Positions 43,252 through 51,862 of a DNA stretch of 64,000 nucleotides are shown here, one piece after another. Made by a program: the position numbers and the translations under genes. Below the pieces are notes generated by a model. That model was not told the DNA's origin, did not search any database, and saw only the letters and a program-made list of their open reading frames with translations. Numbering within the stretch: the stretch's first letter is position 1; each line of letters begins with the position of its first letter. This DNA comes from Candidatus Accumulibacter cognatus (lineage in GTDB: Bacteria > Pseudomonadota > Gammaproteobacteria > Burkholderiales > Rhodocyclaceae), in the NCBI GenBank assembly GCA_013414765.1, contig CP058708.1, forward strand, positions 2,289,553 to 2,353,552, read 5' to 3'.

Positions 43252-44326
43252 GGTAGCGCAGTTTACCCGGCAAGGCGGGATGCTCGACGGCCAGCATATA
43301 GCGGCCAGGCTCAAGCAACTGCCAGTCCGCTGGCGAGAACGACACGGCGCTGGCCGATAGCGGGCGGAAAGCCGCGGGCATCATCATGGGCGATGGGCTC
43401 CAGGCGACGATGCGCGCGCCATCGAGGGATGCATCGAGTTCGGCCACGCTGCTGATCGGAGACTTCAGGCAATCGCCCCATTCTTCCCAACGAAGCGGTT
43501 GGCGAAATTGCTCCAGCAGCCTCAGTTGGCGCGTCCAGCGGTGGAATAGCGGGTGGCATTTGCGGAAAAAAATCGTCCGGGTTTGCACCATCAGCGAACC
43601 CTTCAGTGGCTTGTGGCGATATTCGTGTACTGCCGTGGCGGCAGGGACCACTGCCAGCCGGTAGCCAGTCCGTCGCAGACGCCAGGCAAGGTCCGCGTCC
43701 TCGTAGAACATGAAATAGTCCGGGTCGAACAAGCCCCCGGCCGCCAGTACCGCTTCCCGCCGTAGCAAAAGCAATGCGCCGGCTAGAAATGGGGTTTCCA
43801 CCGGCCGAGGGCTGGTCATTTGCCGCTGCATCCGCGAGAGATAGAAACGGGAGGCCACTCGGCCAAGTCGGGGAGAGCGGCTGGCCAGCGCCAGGGATAT
43901 TTCCGCGAGTGGGGATTGGGGGAAGGCAGGGGGCAGCAGAAAACGATGGTTGCGATCCCAAAAGGTTCTCGGAGCAACTGCAGCCAAACTGGAATCGGCC
44001 TCGAGGGCCTCGACCAGGGTTTCCAGATCCGTTGCCGAGAGTAGGGCATCCGGGTTCAGCAGCAGGCAATAGGGAGCGTTCGATTCGCCGAAGGCGAGGT
44101 TGCATCCTCGGCCAAATCCAAGATTTGTTCCCGGCAGCAAGCGCCTGGTCCAGGGTAGCTGGCTGGTGTGGCGCGCCAGCATCTCGGCTTCCGCCGGATC
44201 CTCGCTATTGTCCACCAGCCAGAGCGTGCCAAAGCGCCACGGCATGAGGGATTGCACTGCTACCAAGGCGTCTGCCGACGCCCGGTAGTTGACGATGATG
44301 ACATCAACGTGCCTTGATGAGGGCAT
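43220..44326 (-). CDS. GT2 family glycosyltransferase
   Basis: This 368-aa cytoplasmic glycosyltransferase resembles rhamnosyl-type GT2 enzymes. The start MPSSRHVDVIIVNYRASADA contains the first GT-A strand. LPGTNLGFGRGCNLAF and YCLLLNPDALL hold the nucleotide-sugar and metal motif (NPD in place of DxD). FLAGALLLLRREAVLAAGGL and FDPDYFMFYEDADLAWRLRR are the acceptor-side ED(A)D motif. A C-terminal region of about 110 residues is not assigned. The frame extends upstream to 44458, but the ATG at 44326 is at the fold start. It overlaps the upstream methyltransferase by 23 nt. Confidence 0.85.
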   Translation of the reverse strand: MPSSRHVDVIIVNYRASADALVAVQSLMPWRFGTLWLVDNSEDPAEAEMLARHTSQLPWTRRLLPGTNLGFGRGCNLAFGESNAPYCLLLNPDALLSATDLETLVEALEADSSLAAVAPRTFWDRNHRFLLPPAFPQSPLAEISLALASRSPRLGRVASRFYLSRMQRQMTSPRPVETPFLAGALLLLRREAVLAAGGLFDPDYFMFYEDADLAWRLRRTGYRLAVVPAATAVHEYRHKPLKGSLMVQTRTIFFRKCHPLFHRWTRQLRLLEQFRQPLRWEEWGDCLKSPISSVAELDASLDGARIVAWSPSPMMMPAAFRPLSASAVSFSPADWQLLEPGRYMLAVEHPALPGKLRYLSFERRAGSG

Positions 44327-45542
44327 GGAAGCTGTCGGTGGCGAGACTCTGAAAATCAACGGTCTGCTGAAAAGCGGTGGCCTGGTCAAGAAAAGACAGG
44401 AAATTGCCAGGTAAGGGGGAAGGAGAGTCACGCCACCGAGCGACCTGAAAGCCCGCATCTTCGATCAGTTTCTCAAGGCCTCTGCGCGTGAAGAAACGCA
44501 GGTGTCCGACGCACAGAATACCCACTGGCTGATAGTCGAATTCTCCCTGCAGCAGGTCCTGAACAACGGACCAATGACCGACGTTGGGAACGGCAAGCAA
44601 TACATGTCCCCCCGGTTTGAGCAGACTGTGCGCCTTGCAAAGCGCTGCCAGGGGGTCGGCGAGATGTTCCAGTACGTCAAGGAATGCAATGCAGTCGAAG
44701 GAAGCGATGTGCTGTAGTTGCTCGAAGGGGCCGCAATGGACGGTCAGCCCTCGCGCCTTCGCGCGTTCTCCTGCCGCTGGGTTCAACTCGGCCACGGTGG
44801 CCTGTCCGCCAAAGTGTTCGACGAATGCCGCCGCGAATCCGCCTTCGCCCCCTCCCACATCCAGCAGCGAACTCGTCCCGGCAGGTAGCAGGTCGAGCAT
44901 TTCCGCGCGCGTGTTCTGCTGGTAGTTGGACCAGGAATGAATGAACGTGCGCTGTGCCAGCAGGGTACGGGAACCCAGGCTTTCCGGGATGCGTTCCCAG
45001 CTGATGACTGCGTCACCGGCGACGACCTGACGCAGTGCTTCAAGGGTAATCATGTACAACCACGGGGACTGACCGGCATACGGTGCTGCAGCCGGAAGCC
45101 GTGTGCGTCGGGCGACATGGCGGTCGAAACCGGGGCGGCTGGCATAGTCGACGGCCACTGCTCCGGCAGTTCTCGGATCGGCCGGCAGCGCACAGGCGAC
45201 CTGGCCGTCAGGGGTCAGGACAAGCAGTTCATCGATCAGATTGTCGGCAACGAGCACGGCCGGGTCGAGAATGATCAGAACCCGATCGGCATGGCAGAAC
45301 TTCAGGAAATGGGCCGGCGATATCGGTCGATTGCCAGGGCCGGCATGCCACCAGCGATCGGCACGAATCCGCCGCCGGAGTTCCCGCTGACCCAGAGCGA
45401 ACTCCTCGGACAGGCGCAGGGTGCCGCCATCGAACAGCAAGACATCGAACAATGGCCTACTCCTGATCAACTGCTTGTGAGCCGCCAGTGCCGGAAATAC
45501 TCCGGTTTCGTCCGGGCGGGGGGAGACCGGCTTGTGTCGCAT
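44304..45542 (-). CDS. SAM-dependent methyltransferase with an unassigned N-terminal domain
   Basis: This is a 412-aa protein. The C-terminal half (about 205-380) is a class I methyltransferase: motif I SSLLDVGGGEGGFAAAFVEH, post-I VAELNPAAGERAKARG, motif II FDCIAFLDVLEHLADPLAAL and LLKPGGHVLLAVPNVGHWS, as in UbiG-like sugar or glycan methyltransferases. The first 200 residues (FDVLLFDGGTLRLSEEFALG, HADRVLIILDPAVLVADNLI) are not a family I can name; a strand-D-helix pattern hints at a degenerate GT-A fold. The start is uncertain: the ATG at 45542 overlaps the upstream gene by 86 nt. Confidence 0.75.
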   Translation of the reverse strand: MRHKPVSPRPDETGVFPALAAHKQLIRSRPLFDVLLFDGGTLRLSEEFALGQRELRRRIRADRWWHAGPGNRPISPAHFLKFCHADRVLIILDPAVLVADNLIDELLVLTPDGQVACALPADPRTAGAVAVDYASRPGFDRHVARRTRLPAAAPYAGQSPWLYMITLEALRQVVAGDAVISWERIPESLGSRTLLAQRTFIHSWSNYQQNTRAEMLDLLPAGTSSLLDVGGGEGGFAAAFVEHFGGQATVAELNPAAGERAKARGLTVHCGPFEQLQHIASFDCIAFLDVLEHLADPLAALCKAHSLLKPGGHVLLAVPNVGHWSVVQDLLQGEFDYQPVGILCVGHLRFFTRRGLEKLIEDAGFQVARWRDSPSPLPGNFLSFLDQATAFQQTVDFQSLATDSFHALIKAR

Positions 45543-46434
45543 CCGTTGCCACCGGAAAATTCGCCTGCACAAAACGCTCCACATCGCCAGGTTTGCAAAT
45601 GTTGAAACAGGAGGTGGCTAGCGGCAGATGGTGAAGCCACTTCGTTTCGAAGACACGGGCGTCGGCGATGAGAGCATCGGTGAAGGTCCTCGCGACCGGC
45701 CCGCTTGTCGGCGTGTCCGACCAGTGTTCGCAACAGGAATCGACGACAGCGGCCGCCCAACCCCGCTGCCTGGCAGCGAGCACCAAGTCTGTGGCGTAAA
45801 AATGGTATCGCAGTTCGGGATCGAGGATTAGCCGACTATCCGTCCGTACTGCCACGAGGACTTCGTCCAGGCTCGATGCTTCGCAAGGCAATGGCTGCGG
45901 TTCCCTGAGCAGCCTGCCCCGGTCCAGGACATGTCCAGCCCTCCGGCCCTGCAGATCCATCCCGTAGACTCCCACTACGGCCAGCCTCGGTATCAGCGAT
46001 TCGGCCTGGGCCAGGGCAGCCAGGAATTGATGATCCCAGCCATCTGGCAGGAAGACATCCTGATGCACCCAGACCAGCCAGTCTGCACCGGTACTGTGGT
46101 CCATCTCCTCGTTGAAGGCTCTGGCAGCGGAAGGGCTGTCGAAATAAATCGCCAACCGGTAACGCCGCGACTGCAAGCACTCGGACATCAGCAAACGCCG
46201 CTGCAACTGCTCCGCATCGGATGCGCACACCACAAAGGCCAGTGACTGATCAAGAATGGGCATCTGCTGCATTTCAGCCGTCTTTCCCTGCATTTCTAAA
46301 ATAAGCGATTGTACTGCCTCCACCTCAGCGATGGTGAGGGTGGCGTGCGCTTCGAGGTGTGATCCGAAGTCATCACCAGCGACAAGGCGACTTGGCAATT
46401 TAACGGTGATAATTTTTTCTGGCTCTCCAATCAT
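45457..46434 (-). CDS. StrF-like glycosyltransferase-fold protein
   Basis: This 325-aa protein has a core (about 80-270) that resembles the StrF-type glycosyltransferase fold (Glyco_tranf_2_5): SLAFVVCASDAEQLQRRLL, WLVWVHQDVFLPDGWDHQFL, LAVVGVYGM, RAGHVLDRGRLL, LILDPELRYHFYATDLVLAA and VDSCCEHWSDTP. The W-V-H-Q-D motif stands in for the usual DxD. The function is unknown but presumably linked to the surrounding glycan genes. The first 13 or so codons (MIGEPEKIITVKL) are encoded by repeat copy D, so the original start may have been lost or moved. It is the first gene of a three-gene overlapping minus-strand unit. Confidence 0.7.
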   Translation of the reverse strand: MIGEPEKIITVKLPSRLVAGDDFGSHLEAHATLTIAEVEAVQSLILEMQGKTAEMQQMPILDQSLAFVVCASDAEQLQRRLLMSECLQSRRYRLAIYFDSPSAARAFNEEMDHSTGADWLVWVHQDVFLPDGWDHQFLAALAQAESLIPRLAVVGVYGMDLQGRRAGHVLDRGRLLREPQPLPCEASSLDEVLVAVRTDSRLILDPELRYHFYATDLVLAARQRGWAAAVVDSCCEHWSDTPTSGPVARTFTDALIADARVFETKWLHHLPLATSCFNICKPGDVERFVQANFPVATDATQAGLPPPGRNRSISGTGGSQAVDQE

Positions 46435-46509
46435 GAAAGTCATGACCGTTCCCACCCCACGAGTGAGGGAGGGGAAATTCGTGAGTTGCTGACTCGACTT
46501 TCACATCAA
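46400..46509 (+). repeat. dispersed composite palindromic repeat, copy D
   Basis: Arm 1 is degenerate (TTAACGGTGATAATTTTTTC), arm 2 is clear (GAAAGTCATGACCGTT, 46435-46450), then comes a weak hairpin 2 (CCCCACGAGTGAGGG) and hairpin 3 (GTGAGTTGCTGACTCGACTT) ending CACATCAA. It overlaps the start of the StrF-like gene and lies in the divergent region before the glycosyltransferase at 46617. Confidence 0.75.
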
Positions 46510-46616
46510 GTCCACGCAACACGTTGAAGCGCGTCTCGTGCTGCGATTAATCAGCTCGGAATGGACACGACTGGTTAAAATGCTGGCCATCGCGCCTGTT
46601 ACCCAGTCTGTCGCAC

Positions 46617-49466
46617 ATGATCCCTTCGTCCGAAAATGAATGCTTTCCCCCTCTGGTTTCCATCCTGATACGCAGCATCAACAGGCTTCCTCTGCTACAG
46701 CAAGCGCTGGCGTCGGTTGTCCAGCAAAGTTACTCCCGGATCGAAATCCTGGTCGTGGCGGCCGTACCCGACCATCCGGTCATGCCGGCAGCCTGTGGCC
46801 CGCATCCGCTACACCTGATTTCAAGCGACTGTCCACGGCATCGCTGTCGCGCCGCCAACGTGGCGATCGACGCGGCAAACGGCTCCTACCTGCTCTTCCT
46901 GGACGATGACGACTGGCTCCTTCCCGGCCATCTTGAGAAGCTGGCGGCGGCGCTGATGGAGGCTCCTGATTTGCTGGCTGCTTATACCGGTGTCCAGCCG
47001 GTCGATGAGGATGGGCAACCCAAGGGTGGCCCCATCGATATGCCGTTCGACGCGCTCCGCCTGCTGGCGGGTAACTTGATGCCATTGCATGCGGTACTTT
47101 TCAGGCGCCAGGTCATTGATCTGGGTTGCCGTTTCGACGAAAACCTGGATCTGTTCGAGGACTGGGATTTCTGGCTCCAGATTGCCTGCCACTCCCGCTT
47201 CGTCCATGTCCCCGGCGTTTCCGCCTGTTATCGCATTCATGCAAGTTCAGGAGTGCATGCGATGGTGCCTTCTGTCGGTCCCGCCTATGCCCGTATCTAT
47301 GGGAAATGGCGGCACCTGTGGAGCGAAGGGCAACTTGCGGGAATCATGGCCCAGGTGTGGAACTACCCTGAATTGCAAGAGCGGATTACCGAGCAGCAAG
47401 AGCACATGACCGGGCAACAAGTGCTCATCACCGAGCAGCGAAATCGCATCACCGAGCAGCAACGCCTCATCATCCGGCTCGAAGACCGTATTTCGGCACT
47501 GCAATTGCAACTCCGAAGACAAGATCAACTGCTCGACGAAAGGAAAAAACATATCGAGGCGATCTGGAGGAGCAGCAGTTGGCGCGTCACCAGGCCGCTG
47601 CGCGGGGTCAGCAAGGTGATCGCCTACCTGCCGTTGCTGAACCAGGCTGTGCGCAATCCGGTGCGGGCCTGGCGATTTCTCAGGCGTGCAGCAGGGAAGA
47701 CGCGCGACTGGGCAGGGCTGCAGCAACAACTTGATGGAAAAATCAGAGCCGACGGCGACTACAGCACCTGGATCAGCCGCTTCGAACCCGCTTCCGAGTG
47801 CTATCCGCGGCTGCGGCAGATCGCCGACTCCTGGCACCAGCCACCGATCATTTCGGTGGTGATGCCCACTTACAACTCTGATCCGGAGCTACTCGAAGCA
47901 GCCATCAACAGCGTGCTGGGCCAGGTTTATCCGCATTGGCAATTATGCGTCGCCGACGATGCCTCCGATTCACCGGGGGTCAAGGCGCTGCTCGAACGAC
48001 ACGCCGCGTCCGATCCTCGTATTCAGGTGGTTTTTCGCCGGGTCAACGGCCATATCTCCGCCGCCAGCAACTCGGCGCTGGCGCTGGCGAGCGGCGATTT
48101 CGTCGCACTTCTGGACCACGACGATCTCTTGCATCCGCTGGCCTTGTGGTTTGTCGCCCAGTGCTGTATCGAGCGTCCCGATGCGGGCTTGATTTACACC
48201 GACGAAGACAAATTGTCAGCCGACGGCCAACGCTGCGGCCCCTATTTCAAATGTGATTTCAATTATGAATTACTACTGGCACAGAACATGCTCTCTCACC
48301 TGGGGTGTTACCGGCGCTCTCTCCTCGAGGAAATCGGAGGTTTCCGTGAGGGATTTGAAGGTTCCCAGGATTATGATCTGGCCTTGCGTGTCATGGAACG
48401 CCTGCGTCCGGAGCAGATTGTCCATATTCCTCGGGTACTCTACCACTGGCGGATCGTTGCGGGGAGCACGGCGAGTTCCATGGGCGAGAAGCCTTATGCC
48501 CTGACAGCCGCCCAGCGGGCACTCACCGAGCACTTGCAGCGACGAGGGATTACGGCCGAAGTCATGCCTGCACCAGAGATTTCCCTGCATACCCGAGTCC
48601 GTTTCCCGGTGCCCAAACCTGCACCGCTGGTCAGCATTCTGATCCCCACGCGGGATCGGGCGAATCTGCTGCGTCTGTGCATCGACTCCATCCGCGAACT
48701 CACTACTTACGCGCCTTACGAAATCATCGTCATCGACCACGGCAGCGAAGATGCGGACACCTTGCAATGGCTCGATCGCTTCCGCCAGAGCGGCATCCGG
48801 GTGTTTCAGGAGCGTGGGGAATTCAACTTTTCACGCTTCACTAACCAGGCGGCGGCCCAGGCTCGGGGCAAGGTGCTGTGCCTGATGAACATCGGCATTG
48901 AAATCATCACTCCGGACTGGCTGGAAGAGATGGTTTCCTTCGCCGTGCAGGACGGTGTCGGTGCCGTCGGTACGCGCTTGTGGCATCCCGACCAACGGCT
49001 GCAGGGGGGCGGGGTCATCCTGGGTCTGAGCGGCGTGGCCGGTCCTTCCTTTCCGAATTGCGAGCGGGGAAATATCGGTTATTTCGGCAGGGCGGCCTTG
49101 CATCAGTCGTTGAGCGCGGTTGCCGCAGCCTGCATGGTCGTACGGAAATCCGTTTTCGAAGAAATGGGCGGATTCGACGAGCGGCTTGCGGTGACATTCA
49201 ATGACGTCGATTTCTGTCTGAGGCTTCGGCAGGCGGGTTATCGGAACGTCTGGACGCCTTATGCAGAAATGCGCCATGACGAGTCCGCCAGCCACGGTCA
49301 GGAGTCAACATCTGAACAACAGGAATGCTTGGCTTCCGAAGTGGCGTTCATGCAGGACCGGTGGGCAGACGAATTGGCCGCCGACCCGGCTTATTCGCCG
49401 AATCTCAGTCTCGGTGCCCCTGCTTTCAGCCTGGCATGGCCACCCCGCGTTGCCGATCTTTCCTGA
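46617..49466 (+). CDS. multidomain glycosyltransferase with three GT2 domains
   Basis: This 949-aa protein looks cytoplasmic, with no TM helices seen. GT-A domain 1 (about 10-240) has VSILIRSINRLPLLQQALAS, LLFLDDDDWLLPGHLEKLAA and FDENLDLFEDWDFWLQIACH. A coiled coil of heptads (about 255-320) contains repeated [IM]TEQQ units. A basic stretch with SSSWRVTRPLRGVSKV follows. GT-A domain 2 (about 415-640) has ISVVMPTYNSDPELLEAAIN, FVALLDHDDLLHPLALWFVA and GFEGSQDYDLALRVMERL. GT-A domain 3 (about 665-900) has VSILIPTRDRANLLRLCIDS, VLCLMNIGIEI and FDERLAVTFNDVDFCLRLRQ. Domains 2 and 3 resemble the O-antigen/capsule type that alternates two linkages. Domain 3 lacks an obvious DxD. It is likely a polymer- or repeat-building enzyme of a surface glycan. 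Confidence 0.88.
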   Translation: MIPSSENECFPPLVSILIRSINRLPLLQQALASVVQQSYSRIEILVVAAVPDHPVMPAACGPHPLHLISSDCPRHRCRAANVAIDAANGSYLLFLDDDDWLLPGHLEKLAAALMEAPDLLAAYTGVQPVDEDGQPKGGPIDMPFDALRLLAGNLMPLHAVLFRRQVIDLGCRFDENLDLFEDWDFWLQIACHSRFVHVPGVSACYRIHASSGVHAMVPSVGPAYARIYGKWRHLWSEGQLAGIMAQVWNYPELQERITEQQEHMTGQQVLITEQRNRITEQQRLIIRLEDRISALQLQLRRQDQLLDERKKHIEAIWRSSSWRVTRPLRGVSKVIAYLPLLNQAVRNPVRAWRFLRRAAGKTRDWAGLQQQLDGKIRADGDYSTWISRFEPASECYPRLRQIADSWHQPPIISVVMPTYNSDPELLEAAINSVLGQVYPHWQLCVADDASDSPGVKALLERHAASDPRIQVVFRRVNGHISAASNSALALASGDFVALLDHDDLLHPLALWFVAQCCIERPDAGLIYTDEDKLSADGQRCGPYFKCDFNYELLLAQNMLSHLGCYRRSLLEEIGGFREGFEGSQDYDLALRVMERLRPEQIVHIPRVLYHWRIVAGSTASSMGEKPYALTAAQRALTEHLQRRGITAEVMPAPEISLHTRVRFPVPKPAPLVSILIPTRDRANLLRLCIDSIRELTTYAPYEIIVIDHGSEDADTLQWLDRFRQSGIRVFQERGEFNFSRFTNQAAAQARGKVLCLMNIGIEIITPDWLEEMVSFAVQDGVGAVGTRLWHPDQRLQGGGVILGLSGVAGPSFPNCERGNIGYFGRAALHQSLSAVAAACMVVRKSVFEEMGGFDERLAVTFNDVDFCLRLRQAGYRNVWTPYAEMRHDESASHGQESTSEQQECLASEVAFMQDRWADELAADPAYSPNLSLGAPAFSLAWPPRVADLS

Positions 49467-49477
49467 TGCCGTCCTTA

Positions 49478-49530
49478 ATGTGAAAGTCGTATCAGCGACT
49501 CACGAATTTCCTAGCGCCCGCAAGCGGGAG
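49478..49530 (-). repeat. dispersed composite palindromic repeat, copy F (partial, inverted)
   Basis: On the minus strand it reads CTCTCCCGCTTGCGGGCGCT (hairpin 2), GGAAATTCGTGAGTCGCTGA, then ATACGACTTTCACATTAA (hairpin 3 and tail). The 5' half is absent or replaced by coding sequence. It encodes the last residues and the TGA stop of the glycosyltransferase at 49500. Confidence 0.7.
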
Positions 49531-50519
49531 AGCTTGCCCTCCACGCCGTTCATGCCGTCGCGCAGGCCGAACCACATCATGTGCAGATTGGCCAGGCGGT
49601 TAGGGGTCAACAGGCCGAAGAAGAAAAGCATCTGGAACAATCGAGACAAATCCGCACGTCGCCACCTTTTCGGCATGTACGATCGACGACGAAGCAGAAT
49701 GCTGTTGCGAACAATGTAGTAATAGCGGAACGGCGAATGAACCGGGACTCTGCGCCAGCGCAGGAACCAGATTGCCACTCTGCGCTCGCCGAGGGCGTGG
49801 CGCATGATGGCGTCGCACACACCGAATATCCCGAAGCCGAGGGAACGAGCCCTGAAGCACCATTCGGTATCGACGTGGTCGATATAAAGTCCCTCGTCCA
49901 TTTTTCCAATGGTTTCGATGGCAGCCATGGGCAGCAAGGAACCGGATGAAATCAGAAAATCGGCTTCAACGGTGCCCCCGTTCTCCCCACAGCCGACGCG
50001 CTTGAATCTGAAGCAACCGGCCTGGACAAATTGCGAAAGTGAAGCGTCGCTGGCGTCGCGATAGCGTGGTCCGACCGCAGCCGCCATCACCCCTCGCTGG
50101 GCGAGATCGAGATGAGCGGCCCGAAGCTTGGCGACCGTTCCGAACTCCAACTCGCTGTCCTGGTCAAGCAGAAGCACGAAAACGGCTCCGCGTGATCGCG
50201 CCTTATCCAGTCCGACATTGTAACCAGCGGCCAGTCCCAGGTTGTCTTCCTGGACCAATACTTCGACCTCTGCTTGAAAGTGCCGGCTGGCGTGACTGAT
50301 CCAGTTCAGGGGAGAATGTTCAGACGCGTTGTCGACAACGACAATCGCGGAAACCTGACGTGCGACGGACTCGAGAGCAGGCAGCAAGGTCTTCGGGGCC
50401 GGATTGTGGGTGACCAATACCGCCACGACATCCGGGCAATACTCACTCTCCACCGGAGTCGAGCTTGGCCGCACGGCAAGCGGTTCTGCGCGTATCGATC
50501 GATCGCTCAAGAGGGTCAA
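49500..50519 (-). CDS. rhamnosyltransferase-like GT2 glycosyltransferase
   Basis: This protein of up to 339 aa resembles the RfbF/WbbL-type rhamnosyltransferases: VVAVLVTHNPAPKTLLPALE, VQEDNLGLAAGYNVGLDKAR, FVLLLDQDSELEFGTVAKLR (the DQD of this group), ADFLISSGSLLPMAAIETIG, MDEGLYIDHVDTEWCFRARS and the membrane-associating tail PFRYYYIVRNSILLRRRSYM. The start is unclear; I use the TTG at 50519 because no ATG precedes the fold, and a GTG about 23 codons in is an alternative. It begins 8 nt after tolC, so it may be the last gene of the secretion operon. Its last codons come from repeat copy F. Confidence 0.85.
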   Translation of the reverse strand: MTLLSDRSIRAEPLAVRPSSTPVESEYCPDVVAVLVTHNPAPKTLLPALESVARQVSAIVVVDNASEHSPLNWISHASRHFQAEVEVLVQEDNLGLAAGYNVGLDKARSRGAVFVLLLDQDSELEFGTVAKLRAAHLDLAQRGVMAAAVGPRYRDASDASLSQFVQAGCFRFKRVGCGENGGTVEADFLISSGSLLPMAAIETIGKMDEGLYIDHVDTEWCFRARSLGFGIFGVCDAIMRHALGERRVAIWFLRWRRVPVHSPFRYYYIVRNSILLRRRSYMPKRWRRADLSRLFQMLFFFGLLTPNRLANLHMMWFGLRDGMNGVEGKLSRLRALGNS

Positions 50520-50527
50520 ATCCAGGT

Positions 50528-51862
50528 CTATGGACGCGGTAGGAGCAGCCCTGCGATCTCGACGATATCCTTTTCCGACAGAACACCGGCAGCCGTTTTC
50601 AATTGTAACGTGCTGACCAGGAGCTGGTACCTGGCTTGTGCAAGATCCCTCTTGGCAACGAACATCTGACGTTCGGCGTCGAGGACATCAGTATTGGTTC
50701 GAATTCCGGCCGCCATCCCACGCTTCGTTCCTTCGGTCGCCACCTCGCTGGATTCGACTGCTTTCTGGTAGGCTCTCACCTTGTGGCCACCCGTCTCGAC
50801 CGCCATGAACTGGCGCTTGACCTCAACCAGCACGTTGTCCACGGTAGCATCCAGTTCAGCCAGCGCACGCTCGCGGTTGGCCACTGCCTGCCCGGTCAGT
50901 GCGTTGACCCGCCCTCCCGCAAACAGCGGAATGTTGAGTTCTATGCCTACCGAGTTAGTGTTGATTTTCTGGTTGAGCGTGTCGACCGTTTGATTTTCTG
51001 TTCGTATGTTACGGGCAACGAAGTCGACCTGCGGGAGATGGCCGGCGCGATTGCGATTCACTTCCAGGCTGGCCATCTCGTATGCCTTGCGTTGAGCGCG
51101 AATCTCCGGATTGTTGTCCTGTGCCAGTGTGTTCCATTCGTCCAGTTGACTCGGCTGTACGCCGTTCGGCAGGTAATCCGGTCGCAGAATCCAGAGTTCT
51201 CCCATCGGCATGCCGGTCATGCCTTCGAGTTTACGCATCGCCACCGCGACCCCGTCGAGCGCGTCGGCACGGTTCGCGCGCGCAAGCTGAAGCCTGGCAT
51301 CCGTTTCGGCAACCTCGGTCACGGTGCCTTCGCCACCCTTCCGACGGCGCTCGGCAAGCTGGCGCTGAGCACCATAAGCCGTGATTTCCGCATCTGCCAG
51401 GGCCAGTTTGTCAATGGCCAGCAAGGCATCGAAATAGGCGGCCGAAAGCTTGACGGCCATTTCCGCAGCTTTCCGGTCAAACACCGCATCGCTGTAGGCG
51501 ACTTGGACGCCGCCCTGCTGGTAGCGTACGAAGCTCTCATAATTGAACAGGGGCTGCCGAAGTGCAACGGTGGTATAGGTATAGTGGTAATCCAGTTGCT
51601 GGGTCAAATTGACCACGGTCGACGATCGATCGCCAGTGGTCTTCGAGTAAGAGCCTGCAATCGAGAAATTCGGCAACAGACCGGCCAGACCTACGTCATA
51701 GTTGTACTGGCCGGCTTCCCGCTCGTAGCGGGCGGCCCGGAAGGTCGGGTCGTTTTGCCGGGCCGCCTGATACGCGTCCAGCAGGCTTGCGCCGAGTACC
51801 CCCGAAGCCATCAGCGCCAGCGCGCAGCCGGTCAGCCTGGCAGTCCATTTTCTCATGCTCAT
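50528..51862 (-). CDS. tolC: TolC family outer-membrane protein of type I secretion
   Basis: This 444-aa outer-membrane channel has a signal peptide (MRKWTARLTGCALALMASGV, cleavage after LGA) and the two repeated helical/strand halves of TolC: LLDAYQAARQNDPTFRAARY, LRQPLFNYESFVRYQQGGVQ, then DNNPEIRAQRKAYEMASLEV and VGIELNIPLFAGGRVNALTG. It belongs to the TIGR01844-type type I secretion group. A GAGG lies seven bases before a second in-frame ATG (51856), which is probably the used start; the ATG at 51862 overlaps the hlyD stop. Confidence 0.92.
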   Translation of the reverse strand: MSMRKWTARLTGCALALMASGVLGASLLDAYQAARQNDPTFRAARYEREAGQYNYDVGLAGLLPNFSIAGSYSKTTGDRSSTVVNLTQQLDYHYTYTTVALRQPLFNYESFVRYQQGGVQVAYSDAVFDRKAAEMAVKLSAAYFDALLAIDKLALADAEITAYGAQRQLAERRRKGGEGTVTEVAETDARLQLARANRADALDGVAVAMRKLEGMTGMPMGELWILRPDYLPNGVQPSQLDEWNTLAQDNNPEIRAQRKAYEMASLEVNRNRAGHLPQVDFVARNIRTENQTVDTLNQKINTNSVGIELNIPLFAGGRVNALTGQAVANRERALAELDATVDNVLVEVKRQFMAVETGGHKVRAYQKAVESSEVATEGTKRGMAAGIRTNTDVLDAERQMFVAKRDLAQARYQLLVSTLQLKTAAGVLSEKDIVEIAGLLLPRP

